Assembly (NCBI GenBank): GCA_025934105.1
Contig: JAICYS010000008.1
Span: 1-54,443 of the forward strand
Source: Myxococcota bacterium
Lineage (GTDB): Bacteria; Myxococcota_A; Polyangia; Fen-1088
Direction: 5' to 3'
Length of the DNA: 54,443 bases
Position 1 is the first letter of the stretch, and each line of letters begins with the position of its first letter. The position numbers and the translations under genes were made by a program. Below the pieces are notes generated by a model. The model was given only the letters and a program-made list of their open reading frames with translations. It searched no databases and was not told where the DNA came from. This document shows positions 1 to 8,600 of this stretch, piece by piece.

Positions 1-1
1 C

Positions 2-1555
2 GCCGGGTCGTTGCGCGCGCCGGGCGACCAGCGCGCCCGGGCCGGCGCGGCGCTGGCCGCCGAGGCCGCCGAGGCGATGCGCGCGCACCCCGATCGCAGC
101 GCGGCCACCACCAGGGATCCGCCGCTGCCGCTCACCGTCGATCGGCCGCTGGCGGCGTTCAGCGCCTGGTACGAGATGTTTCCCCGCTCGTGCGGGCCGG
201 AGGGGAAGCACGGCACGCTGCGCGACGCGGAGGGCCGGCTGGACTACGTCGCCGACCTGGGGTTCGACGTGGTTTACCTGCCGCCCATCCACCCCATCGG
301 GCGCGCGCACCGCAAGGGACGCGACAACAGCCTGGCGGCGGAGACCGGCGATCCCGGCAGCCCGTGGGCGATCGGTGGTCCGGAAGGGGGGCACAAGGCC
401 GTCCACCCGCAGCTCGGGACCGTCGAAGACTTGCGGCGGTTCGTGGCGGCGGCCCGGCAGCGCGGCCTGGAGGTGGCGCTGGACGTGGCCTTTCAGACGT
501 CGCCCGATCATCCCTACGTCAAGGACCACCCCGAATGGTTCCTGCACCGCGCCGACGGCTCGGTGCAGTTCGCGGAGAATCCGCCCAAAAAGTACGAAGA
601 CATCTACCCCTTCGACTTCGCGGGCCCGGCCTGGCGAGCGCTCTGGCAAGAGCTGCGCAGCGTGTTCCTGCACTGGATCGACCAGGGCGTCCGCGTGTTT
701 CGCGTCGACAACCCGCACACCAAACCGATTCCGTTCTGGCGGTGGTGCATCGAGAGCGTCAAAGCCCAGCACCCCGACGTGATCTTCTTGGCGGAGGCCT
801 TCACCCGCCCCAAGCTGATGTACGTGCTGGCCAAGGCGGGGTTCTCCCAGTCGTACACGTACTTCACCTGGCGCACCTCCAAGAGCGAGCTGACCGACTA
901 CGTGCGGTCGCTGGCCGAGACCGAGGTGCGGGAGTTCTTTCGCCCCAACTTCTGGCCGAACACGCCGGACATCCTGCCCGAGCACCTGCAGGTGGGCGGG
1001 CGCGGCATGTTCATCGCACGCGCGGTGCTGGCGGCCACGCTGTCGCCGAGCTGGGGCATCTACGGTCCGCCCTTCGAGCTGATGGAGCACGTGGCGCGGC
1101 CCGGCGCCGAGGAGTACGCGCAGAACGAGAAATACCAGCTGCGCCGCTGGGACCTGGACGACCCGCGCAGCCTGCGGCCGATCATCAAGCGGTTGAACCA
1201 CATTCGACGCGACAACTCGGCGCTGCATCGGCTGGCCGGCACGGTCTTCCACCCGACCGACAACGACCGGTTGATCTGCTACAGCCGGCGCAGCGGCGAC
1301 GGGCATAACCTGTTGCTGATCGCGGTCAACCTGGATCCGCACCATGCGCAGACCGGTTGGGTCGACCTGAATCTGGACGCGCTGGGGATCCCGTCGGACG
1401 CTGCGTTCCAGGCCCACGACCTGATCGGCGACGGCCGGTACCTGTGGCGCGGCGCGCGCAACTTCATCAGCCTGGATCCGGCGGCCATGCCGGCGCAGAT
1501 CTTCCGGCTGCGCCATCACCTGCGCACCGAACGGAACTTCGAGTACTACCTATGA
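2..1555 (+). CDS. glgE: Alpha-1,4-glucan:maltose-1-phosphate maltosyltransferase GlgE, 5' end outside window
   Basis: The enzyme transfers maltosyl units from maltose-1-phosphate onto alpha-1,4-glucans in the cytoplasm (GH13_3 family). The reading frame is open to the left edge, so the N-terminal domains are missing; 517 residues are visible against about 660-700 for the family. The TTG at 11 is not a credible start. Motifs in order: FSAWYEMFPRS, the substrate loop PPIHPIGRAHRKG, FRVDNPHTKP with the nucleophilic Asp at nt 707-709, and LAEAFTRPKLM with the acid/base Glu at nt 794-796. The C-terminal beta domain ends in FEYYL. The stop overlaps the maltokinase start by ATGA, so the two are translationally coupled. 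Motif identity is clear; only the 5' extent is unknown. Confidence 0.95.
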   Translation, partial: AGSLRAPGDQRARAGAALAAEAAEAMRAHPDRSAATTRDPPLPLTVDRPLAAFSAWYEMFPRSCGPEGKHGTLRDAEGRLDYVADLGFDVVYLPPIHPIGRAHRKGRDNSLAAETGDPGSPWAIGGPEGGHKAVHPQLGTVEDLRRFVAAARQRGLEVALDVAFQTSPDHPYVKDHPEWFLHRADGSVQFAENPPKKYEDIYPFDFAGPAWRALWQELRSVFLHWIDQGVRVFRVDNPHTKPIPFWRWCIESVKAQHPDVIFLAEAFTRPKLMYVLAKAGFSQSYTYFTWRTSKSELTDYVRSLAETEVREFFRPNFWPNTPDILPEHLQVGGRGMFIARAVLAATLSPSWGIYGPPFELMEHVARPGAEEYAQNEKYQLRRWDLDDPRSLRPIIKRLNHIRRDNSALHRLAGTVFHPTDNDRLICYSRRSGDGHNLLLIAVNLDPHHAQTGWVDLNLDALGIPSDAAFQAHDLIGDGRYLWRGARNFISLDPAAMPAQIFRLRHHLRTERNFEYYL

Positions 1556-3147
1556 CGCAGCTCGGGGCGAGGTCGTGGTGGAGGGCGCTGCTCGACGGCG
1601 CGGGACGCCAGGCGCTGGCGAGGCGATTGATCGGGTACGCGCGGGAACGGCGCTGGTTCCGGGGCAAGAGCCGGGCGATCCGCGAGGCCCGCGTGGCGGA
1701 CGCGGTGCCGCTCGACGCCGAGACGCTCGACGCCGCGGCCAACGTGCTGGTGGTGCTGGAGGTGGCCTACGCCGACGGTGAGTCGGACCTCTACGTCCTG
1801 CCGCTGGCCTGGTCGGCGCCGGAGGCGCTGCGCGGGCTCCGCGATCGCCAGCCGCACGCGGTGATCGGCGGCGACGACGGGCTGGTCGACGGCCTGGCCA
1901 CCGGCGGCGCGGCGGCGGCGCTGTTCGATCTGGCGCAGGCCGCGGTCACCCGGCGCGGTGAGCGCGGCGCGCTGTCCGGCGAGAGCTCGGAGCTGTTCGC
2001 GCGGGTGGCGCCGGCGGCGGGCGCGGCGGCGCTGGGCCTGCGCGTCGCCGGCGTCGAGCAGACGAACTCGACGGTGATGTTCGGCGACCGCGCGCTCTTG
2101 AAGGTGTATCGCCAGCTCAGCGCCGGGCCGAACCCCGAGCTGGAGGTAGGACGGTTCTTGGAACGCGCTTGCGACCCACCCTGCGTTCCGCGGGTCCTGG
2201 GCGCGCTCACCTACCATCCGGACGGCGCGCCGCCGCGCAGCCTGGGCATCGTCCACGAGCTGATCGCGAACCGCGGGGATGCCTGGGCGCTGGCCCAGCG
2301 CGAGCTGGGGCGCTTCTTCGCGCGGCCGGCCGATGCGCCGCCGGACGCGGGGCGGTTCGTCGCCCACGGCGCCCTCCTCGGGCGTCGCACCGGTGAGCTG
2401 CACCTGGCGCTGGCGGGCTGCGCGCGGCCGGTCCCCGACGCGGGCCCGGATTTCGCGCCCGAGCCGCTGACCGACGGCGATCGGGGCGCGCTGGCGGATC
2501 GGACCGAGGCGATGTTGAACGACACGCTGGCGGCGCTGGGCCGGTCGGGCCGGCCCTGGCCGCTGGCCGATCGCCTGCTGGCGCCCGACGGACGCCGCGC
2601 CATCGCGCGCGTGCTGGCCGACTTTCGCGAAGCGCCGCTGCAGACGGTCAAGATCCGCACGCACGGCGATCTCCACCTGGGTCAGGTGCTGGCGGTGGCG
2701 CGGAAAGCAACCCACCGACCCGACGTCGACGACGACAGCGCCGTCGACGACTTCGTGATCATCGACTTCGAGGGGGAGCCGGCGCGCCCGCTGCGCGAAC
2801 GGCGGGCCAAGGGGTCGCCGCTGCGCGACGTGATGGGGATGGCGCGGTCGTTCGATTACGCGCCGGAGGCCGCGTTGCGCGCCGGCGGCGCCGCGCCCGG
2901 GCGCAGCGGATGGGCGCGCGCCTGGACCCGGCAGGTGGCCGGGGCGTATCTGGACGCCTACCTCCAGACCGTCGCGGGCGCCCCGTTCATCCCGCGCGAC
3001 CGCGCGCAGCTCGCGCGGCTGCTGGCCTATTACGAGTTGGAGAAGGTCGTCTACGAGGTCGGGTACGAGTTGAACAATCGGCCGGACTGGCTGGACATCC
3101 CGCTGCGCGGGTTGCTGGCGGTGGCTGGCCTGGAGAGCGGCACATGA
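1552..3147 (+). CDS. mak: Maltokinase (maltose-1-phosphate forming)
   Basis: Phosphorylates maltose with ATP to give maltose-1-phosphate, the donor used by GlgE. The ATG at 1552 overlaps the glgE stop by four bases, and a longer in-frame extension upstream lies inside glgE and is not used. The 531-residue product has the aminoglycoside-phosphotransferase-like kinase fold: a central VEQTNSTVMFGDRALLKVYR stretch (lysine of the ATP site), the catalytic loop THGDLHLGQVL near residues 370-380, the metal-binding IIDFEGEP and the family-typical RRAKGSPLRDVMGMARSFDY. The C-terminus ends in YYELEKVVYEVGYELNNRPDW. It is slightly longer than typical maltokinases (about 450). A trehalose synthase supplying maltose is not in view and may lie to the left. 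Confidence 0.93.
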   Translation: MTQLGARSWWRALLDGAGRQALARRLIGYARERRWFRGKSRAIREARVADAVPLDAETLDAAANVLVVLEVAYADGESDLYVLPLAWSAPEALRGLRDRQPHAVIGGDDGLVDGLATGGAAAALFDLAQAAVTRRGERGALSGESSELFARVAPAAGAAALGLRVAGVEQTNSTVMFGDRALLKVYRQLSAGPNPELEVGRFLERACDPPCVPRVLGALTYHPDGAPPRSLGIVHELIANRGDAWALAQRELGRFFARPADAPPDAGRFVAHGALLGRRTGELHLALAGCARPVPDAGPDFAPEPLTDGDRGALADRTEAMLNDTLAALGRSGRPWPLADRLLAPDGRRAIARVLADFREAPLQTVKIRTHGDLHLGQVLAVARKATHRPDVDDDSAVDDFVIIDFEGEPARPLRERRAKGSPLRDVMGMARSFDYAPEAALRAGGAAPGRSGWARAWTRQVAGAYLDAYLQTVAGAPFIPRDRAQLARLLAYYELEKVVYEVGYELNNRPDWLDIPLRGLLAVAGLESGT

Positions 3148-5054
3148 CCGACAGAGACGTCACGCTGGGGCCCATCGACCTGCACCTTTTGGCCGAGGGG
3201 ACGCACGCCCGGCTGTTCGAAAAGATGGGCGCGCAGGTGACGGCGCGCGACGGAAGGCCCGGCACGCAGTTCTCGGTCTGGGCGCCCAACGCGGAGACCA
3301 TCGACCTCATCGGCGACTGGAACGGGTGGCGCCTCGGCGAGACCCCGATGCGGTCGCTGGGCCCGTCGGGCGTCTGGCAGGCGTTCGTGCCGGGCGTCGG
3401 GCCCGGGCAGCGGTACAAGCTGCACATTCGGTCGCGCCACGACGGGTACACGGTGAACAAGGCCGACCCGTTCGCCTTCGCCAGCGAGGTCCCGCCGCTG
3501 ACCGCCTCCGTCGTCGCCAGCCTGGATTACGGCTGGAACGACGCCGACTGGATGCGCGCGCGCCGCGAGCGGAACGCGCTGGAGGCGCCCGTGTCGGCCT
3601 ACGAAGTGCACCTCGGCTCGTGGATGCGCGATCCGGCGCGCCCGGGGCAGGTGTTGAGCTTCCGCGAGCTGGCGCCCCGGCTGGCCGAGCACGTGCAGCG
3701 CTGCGGCTTCACGCACGTCGAGCTGATGCCGATCATGGAGCACCCGTTTTACGGGTCGTGGGGGTATCAGGTCACCTCGTTCTTCGCGCCGAGCGCGCGT
3801 TACGGCGCGCCGGAGGACTTCATGTTCTTCGTCGACACGCTTCATCGCAGCGGGATCGGCGTGCTACTCGACTGGACGCCGGCGCACTTTCCCACCGACG
3901 AGCACGGCCTCATCTACTTCGACGGAACGCACCTTTACGAGCACGCCGACCCGCGGCGCGGGCTTCACGCCGAATGGGGAAGCGCCGTGTTCAACTACGG
4001 CCGCAACGAGGTCCGCAGCTTCCTGCTGTCGAACGCGGTGTTCTGGCTGGACCGCTACCACATCGACGGGCTGCGCGTCGACGCGGTCGCCTCGATGCTG
4101 TACCTGGACTACGGCCGCAAGGCCGGCCAATGGATCCCCAACCAGTACGGCGGCAACGAGGACCTGGAGGCGGTCGACTTCCTGAAGACCTTCAACGCCA
4201 CCGTCTACCGCGAGCGGCCCGACGTGCAGACCATCGCCGAGGAGTCGACCGCCTGGCCGATGGTGTCGCGGCCGACCTATCTGGGCGGCCTGGGGTTCGG
4301 GCTGAAGTGGGACATGGGTTGGATGCACGACACGCTGGCCTACTTCCAGAACGACCCGGTCTACCGGCGCTACCACCACAACAAGCTGACCTTCCGCGGC
4401 CTCTACATGTTCAGCGAGAACTTCGTGCTGCCGCTGTCGCACGACGAGGTCGTGTACGGCAAGCGGTCGCTGCTGAACAAGATGCCCGGCGACGACTGGC
4501 AGAAGTTCGCCAACCTGCGGCTGCTCTACGCCTATATGTGGGCGCAGCCCGGCAAGAAGCTGCTGTTCATGGGCGGCGAGTTCGGGCAGTGGAACGAATG
4601 GAACCACGACGTCAGCCTGGACTGGCACCTCTTGCGGCAGGGGGCGGCGCACGGCCAGCTGCAGCTCCTGATCGGCGAGCTCAATCGCCTGTATCGGGCC
4701 GAGCCCAGCTTGCACCGGCGTGACGCCGACCCGCGCGGGTTCGAATGGATCGCGGCCGACGACGTCGAGAACAGCGTCTACGCGTTCCTGCGCACGGGCG
4801 GCGACGGGGACCAAACGATCCTGGGCGTCTTCAACTGCACGCCGATCCCGCGGTTCAACTACCGCATCGGCGTTCCCGGCGAAGGCGTCTGGGCGGAGGT
4901 GCTGAACACCGACGCGGCGGCGTTCGGAGGCAGCAATCACGGCAACGTGGGCGGCGTCGAAGCTACGCCTGTCCCCTCGCACGGCCGGCCGTTCTCGCTG
5001 AACCTGACGCTGCCGCCGCTGGGCGCTCTCTACCTCAAGCGCGCCGACGGCTGA
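3144..5054 (+). CDS. glgB: 1,4-alpha-glucan branching enzyme GlgB, GlgE-operon copy
   Basis: Introduces alpha-1,6 branches into the linear glucan made by GlgE. The ATG at 3144 overlaps the maltokinase stop (ATGA). The 636-residue protein has one N-terminal CBM48-like module (FSVWAPNAETIDLIGDWNGW) and lacks the extra N-terminal module of the 728-residue E. coli enzyme. The GH13 barrel carries HVELMPIMEHPFYGSWGYQ, nucleophile Asp313 in DGLRVDAVASMLY, acid/base Glu366 in TIAEEST and the transition-state Asp in LPLSHDEVVYGK. A C-terminal all-beta domain follows (SLNLTLPPLGALYLK). It is the last gene of the glgE-mak-glgB unit. A clearly paralogous glgB lies at 30088-31983 on the other strand. Confidence 0.95.
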   Translation: MTDRDVTLGPIDLHLLAEGTHARLFEKMGAQVTARDGRPGTQFSVWAPNAETIDLIGDWNGWRLGETPMRSLGPSGVWQAFVPGVGPGQRYKLHIRSRHDGYTVNKADPFAFASEVPPLTASVVASLDYGWNDADWMRARRERNALEAPVSAYEVHLGSWMRDPARPGQVLSFRELAPRLAEHVQRCGFTHVELMPIMEHPFYGSWGYQVTSFFAPSARYGAPEDFMFFVDTLHRSGIGVLLDWTPAHFPTDEHGLIYFDGTHLYEHADPRRGLHAEWGSAVFNYGRNEVRSFLLSNAVFWLDRYHIDGLRVDAVASMLYLDYGRKAGQWIPNQYGGNEDLEAVDFLKTFNATVYRERPDVQTIAEESTAWPMVSRPTYLGGLGFGLKWDMGWMHDTLAYFQNDPVYRRYHHNKLTFRGLYMFSENFVLPLSHDEVVYGKRSLLNKMPGDDWQKFANLRLLYAYMWAQPGKKLLFMGGEFGQWNEWNHDVSLDWHLLRQGAAHGQLQLLIGELNRLYRAEPSLHRRDADPRGFEWIAADDVENSVYAFLRTGGDGDQTILGVFNCTPIPRFNYRIGVPGEGVWAEVLNTDAAAFGGSNHGNVGGVEATPVPSHGRPFSLNLTLPPLGALYLKRADG

Positions 5055-5212
5055 CGCGCGCTCCGCCGGCGCGACGAGGCTTGGCCACGCGTTCTGTCCG
5101 GGCGGGTCGATGCGATTGGCCCCGTTCGGAGCGCGCGCGGCGAAGCCGGCCTCGGGGCCAGGCGCGCAATCACTTAAACAGGTGAAGGGCCGAGGGGACT
5201 CGGGCCCGGCGG

Positions 5213-5274
5213 TCGAAAATAGCGGCACGTTCGGCCGGCACGGCTGGTCGGCCCGGGCGTGGACGCTATTTCGA
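5213..5274. repeat. Long imperfect inverted repeat after the glgB operon
   Basis: TCGAAAATAGCG (5213-5224) pairs with CGCTATTTCGA (5264-5274) apart from one bulged A, and inner segments GCACG/CGTG and CGGCCG/CGGCC can extend the stem. It overlaps the end of the decayed reading frame to the right and lies about 160 nt past the glgB stop. It has no U-tract, so it may be a structured 3' end, a factor-dependent terminator or a remnant of a mobile repeat. Confidence 0.4.
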
Positions 5275-5945
5275 CGGCGGCGCGCCATAGCCGGCGAGCC
5301 GCGCGCAAACGGTGGCGCCGCCGGGCGCCACGGCGCAGATCGTTCCCGCGCAGCAGGTCGAATCGGTCGGGCGGCAGGGATCGCCGGCCGGCGCGCAGGT
5401 CGGTCCCAGCGACGAGGGGTCCACGGACAGATCGGGGGGCGCGCAGACCAGCGCGCCGGGCGGGCCGACGGGCTTCAGCCTGGCCGATTCGCCGTACGGC
5501 GCGGTCTGCATCTGACCCGTGGAGGCCGAGACCCGGCGCCGTCGCGTGCGGATCACGCCGGCGCGCGATCCGCGCCGGTCTTGGCGGCCGCGGCCGCTTC
5601 CGCCCGACGTGACCGCCGCTCTGCCTCCGCGATCCAGGCGGCGCCGGTCCATCATGTAGAGCAGCTCGTTGCGATCGGCGTGGGCCGGCACCTTGCGCCG
5701 CTGCCGGTCGACGGTCAGGTCGAACAAGACGTTCCCGTTGATCCCGTCGTGGTCGCGAACCGGCGGTTGCCGTAATCGTGCGTGGCCATCGGCCACTCGC
5801 CGTCCGTCGCCGGCGCGGCGGACTGCTCGGCCGCGGGCTGGAACTGATGTCTCGACGGTCGTGTCTGCGGTGCGGCCGTGCTCCGCGAGCACCCGGCCAC
5901 CGCGGTCAATTCCAGCGCCACGAGAGACAGACCTCGTGCGTGCAT
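5266..5945 (-). pseudogene. Decayed PQQ-dependent dehydrogenase remnant with Cys-rich tail
   Basis: This fills most of the roughly 1 kb between glgB and the next gene. An ATG at 5945 starts a lipoprotein-like leader (LSLVALELTAVAGC), followed by GEWPMATHDYGNRRF, the N-terminal signature of PQQ-dependent alcohol/glucose dehydrogenases. Within about 15 bases the match jumps to a second frame reading DHDGINGNVLFDLTVD and RKVPAHADRNELLYMMDRR, which in intact enzymes lies hundreds of residues further on. This suggests an internal out-of-frame deletion near 5760. The second frame then runs through low-quality sequence into a tail with CRPTDSTCCAGTICA, a Cys pattern from some other secreted protein, and stops at 5266. 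Frame break and fusion are seen directly; the parent family is assigned from motifs. Confidence 0.6.
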
Positions 5946-6065
5946 TCGACCGGAACGTGAGGAGTGTTCCCGTGAAGGCAACGGTCGAGCCGCCGGGGGC
6001 GAGCGTTCAGGGGGATTCCTGATTGCGAACCGGGCCACCGTGCCGACATCGACAGGGGAGGTCCG

Positions 6066-7025
6066 ATGAAAGGCGACGACGCGCTCTCGGGCGACGACGG
6101 GCTGGTGCTGCCTCAGGGCAGCGAGAGCGCTCGCGAAGACCGGTTCGGCAGCGGCTCGGTCGAGTTCGTCGGAACGGCAACGGTGATCATCCGCTACGGC
6201 GGCTTCACGCTGCTGACGGACCCGAACTTTCTGCATCGAGGCGATCACGTGCATCTGGGATTCGGGATGACGGCCCCGCGCCTCACCGAGCCGGCGTTCG
6301 ACATCCAGAACCTGCCGCCCATCGACCTGGTGGTCCTGTCGCACCTTCACGGCGATCACTTCGATCAGATCGTCGAGCAGCGGCTGGACCACGCGCTGCC
6401 GATCGTCACCACGCCCGAGGCGGCGCGCGCGCTGCGCCGCAAGGGCTTCCGCGCGGCGCGCGGGCTTTACACCTGGCAGCGCCTGGTGGTCAGCAAGGGG
6501 TTGTCGCGCCTGACGATCACCAGCATGCCCGCCCAGCACGCGCCGGGGCTGATGCAGCTGGTGTTGCCGTCGGTGATGGGAACGATGCTGGACTGGCGGC
6601 CGAGCGACAGCCTGCGGCCGGCGATGCGCGTCTACGTCACCGGCGACACCTTGCTGCGCAACCAGCTGCGCGAGATTCCCCGCCGCTTCCCCGACATCGA
6701 CCTGGCGCTCTTGCACCTGGGCGGCACCCGCCTGTTCGGCGTGCTCTTGACCATGGACGCGCGGCAGGGCGTCGAGGCGATCCGCAGGATCCAGCCGAAG
6801 AAAGCCATCCCCATTCACTTCGACGACTACCCGGTGTTCAAGTCGCCGCTGGCCGACTTCCAGCGCGAGGTCGACGCCGCCGGGTTGAGCGACCGGGTGG
6901 TCTACCTCGAGCGCGGGATGAAGTACGACTTCAGGGTCCCGCGCGAGCGCTGGACGGCGCCCGTCGACGCGGCAGCGTCCGCGCGGCCGCTCGCGCCGCC
7001 GCCCGCGCCTCAGTCCCGCCGGTGA
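6066..7025 (+). CDS. MBL-fold metal-dependent hydrolase (UlaG-like)
   Basis: A 319-residue metallo-beta-lactamase-fold protein. An N-terminal strand pair VEFVGTATVIIRYGG and LLTDPNF precede the metal site LSHLHGDHFDQI (HxHxDH). Further elements are YVTGDTLL, LLHLGGTRLFGVLLTMD and PIHFDDYPVFKSPL, which supply the remaining His/Asp ligands. This order resembles the UlaG/RomA-type hydrolases (lactonase- or phospholipase-like), but the substrate cannot be read. The ATG at 6066 follows a strong Shine-Dalgarno GGGGAGG at about 6055-6061. There is no signal peptide, so it is probably cytoplasmic. The C-terminus is Ala/Pro-rich. The decayed dehydrogenase diverges from its upstream region. Confidence 0.85.
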   Translation: MKGDDALSGDDGLVLPQGSESAREDRFGSGSVEFVGTATVIIRYGGFTLLTDPNFLHRGDHVHLGFGMTAPRLTEPAFDIQNLPPIDLVVLSHLHGDHFDQIVEQRLDHALPIVTTPEAARALRRKGFRAARGLYTWQRLVVSKGLSRLTITSMPAQHAPGLMQLVLPSVMGTMLDWRPSDSLRPAMRVYVTGDTLLRNQLREIPRRFPDIDLALLHLGGTRLFGVLLTMDARQGVEAIRRIQPKKAIPIHFDDYPVFKSPLADFQREVDAAGLSDRVVYLERGMKYDFRVPRERWTAPVDAAASARPLAPPPAPQSRR

Positions 7026-7071
7026 GCACGTCGGGCGGGCGCCGCCGCGCGACCGAGCTCCCCGCCCGGAG

Positions 7072-7758
7072 CTACCTGTTGCCGGTCCAGCCGGGCGGCA
7101 GGCGGCGCGCCTTGCGGAGCTGCTCGGGCGGCATGACGCCGACGGAGATCGACAGCGACTCCTCGGCGCACTTCACCAGGTGCCACCAGGTCGACGGGAT
7201 GTACAGCCAGTCGCCGGCGATGAGGCGGCTCTGGTAGACGGGCGACGTCTCGGCGCGAACGCAGGTGAAGTCCAGCCGATCGCCCAGCACCGTGTCGCGC
7301 GCGACGGTGTTCTGACGGAAGTAGTAGTCCTTCACGCCGGCGGTCTGCGCGATGAACACGTCTTCGAAGTCGTAGTGCCAGCCGTAGCTGTTGGTGCCGC
7401 CGGGCGTGGCGTACACCTGGACGTGGACCTCGCCGGGCAGCGCCGCCTCGAACCCGTCGGCGAGCGCGCGCAGCCCGGCGTCGTGCTGCTCGGCGCCCCG
7501 CACCACGACGCTGATGCCCGCCTGCATCAGCGCGCGCGCCTCGCCGGCCGAGCGCGGGGTCGGAACCTGGAAAAGCTGGCCGGCGCGCACCGTCATCACG
7601 TCCAGCGGCCTGTCGCTGCGAAGGACGCGGTCGACGGTAACCCAGTCCAGCGCCGGCACCGCGCTCTTGGCGGCGGCCGGTCGCGCGAACGGCGCCGCCT
7701 GGAAGTGCGCGCGCAGGAACCAGTCCAGATCGTCCGGGGCCAGCCACTCCGTCAGCAT
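7072..7758 (-). CDS. Cupin/JmjC-like 2-oxoglutarate-type oxygenase
   Basis: A 228-residue protein of the cupin_4/JmjC-like superfamily, which includes ribosomal protein and small-molecule hydroxylases. Iron ligands are readable: the H-x-D pair in YGWHYDFEDVFIAQ and the distal His in LYIPSTWWHLVK. The DYYFRQNTV strand lies between them, where the co-substrate is usually bound. I chose the ATG at 7758 (MLTEWLAP); the frame stays open further upstream, but that stretch overlaps the divergent DUF2071 gene and has no family character. The protein is shorter than the classic ribosomal oxygenases and lacks an obvious C-terminal winged helix, so its substrate may be different. It is divergent from the next gene with only 49 bases between starts. 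Confidence 0.78.
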   Translation of the reverse strand: MLTEWLAPDDLDWFLRAHFQAAPFARPAAAKSAVPALDWVTVDRVLRSDRPLDVMTVRAGQLFQVPTPRSAGEARALMQAGISVVVRGAEQHDAGLRALADGFEAALPGEVHVQVYATPGGTNSYGWHYDFEDVFIAQTAGVKDYYFRQNTVARDTVLGDRLDFTCVRAETSPVYQSRLIAGDWLYIPSTWWHLVKCAEESLSISVGVMPPEQLRKARRLPPGWTGNR

Positions 7759-7807
7759 GCGTGCCTGCTTGACGGACGCGAACCGGCCCTCATGATGGGC
7801 AGGGGAG

Positions 7808-8518
7808 ATGCTGGACCGCATTCCCGTGGGCCACCAGAAGTGGCGCGATCTGCTGTTCCTGCACCAGCCGGTGCCGGGGGAGCTGCTGCGGCGCCTGGTG
7901 CCACAGCCGCTCTCGATCGACCGCTTCGAGGGGCAGGCGTGGGTGACGCTGATTCCGTTCGCCATCCAGGGCAGTCGGCCGGCGGGCGCGCCGGACCGCC
8001 TGAGCATGAGCTTCCTCGAGACGAACCTGCGCACCTACGTGCGGTCGCCGCAGGGTGAGCCGGGGATCTTCTTTTTCTCTTTGGAGGCATCGTCGTGGCT
8101 GGCGGTGGCGGGGGCGCGCGCGGCGTACGCGCTGCCGTATTTCCCCGCGCGGATGGAATGCCACAAGGACGCGGACGGCGCCACCGTCAGCTACCGCTCC
8201 GTGCGGCGACTCGGCGGGGCAGGCGCGGGGCTGGCTGTCACCTGGCGGATCGGCGCGCCGCTGGGCACGGCCAGCCCGGGCACGCTGGACCACTTCCTGG
8301 TCGAGCGGTACGTGCTCTTCGCGCAGCGGCGCCATCGCCTGCTCGGCGCCCGCGTCCGTCATGCGTCCTACCCGCTGCGCGCCGCGGCCGTCTCGTCGCT
8401 GGACGAGACGCTGTGCGCGCAGGCGGGGCTGCCCGCCATGCCGTCGCCCCCGCCGATGGTCCATTTCTCGCCCGGCGTCGACGTCGACATCTTCTGGCGG
8501 CACCCGCTTTGCCCGTGA
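7808..8518 (+). CDS. DUF2071 family protein (YqjF-like)
   Basis: A 236-residue soluble protein matching the DUF2071 pattern: an N-terminal QKWRDLLFLHQPVP with LLRRLVPQPLSIDRFEGQAW, then VTLIPFAI, ETNLRTYV and GIFFFSLEASSWLAVAGARA, followed by a second half with FLVERYVLF. Members are acetoacetate-decarboxylase-like barrels of unknown reaction, so no substrate is claimed. The start at 7808 follows AGGGGAG with almost no spacing; no better in-frame start is available. It diverges from the cupin oxygenase, and the two probably share a very short promoter region. Confidence 0.82.
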   Translation: MLDRIPVGHQKWRDLLFLHQPVPGELLRRLVPQPLSIDRFEGQAWVTLIPFAIQGSRPAGAPDRLSMSFLETNLRTYVRSPQGEPGIFFFSLEASSWLAVAGARAAYALPYFPARMECHKDADGATVSYRSVRRLGGAGAGLAVTWRIGAPLGTASPGTLDHFLVERYVLFAQRRHRLLGARVRHASYPLRAAAVSSLDETLCAQAGLPAMPSPPPMVHFSPGVDVDIFWRHPLCP

Positions 8519-8600
8519 GGAGCTCCCCGAAGATGCCGGGCGCACCGCGGCGCTGGCCCCGGCGCGCCGGCCATTGGCCGTCCGACGACGCCAGCCGGCC

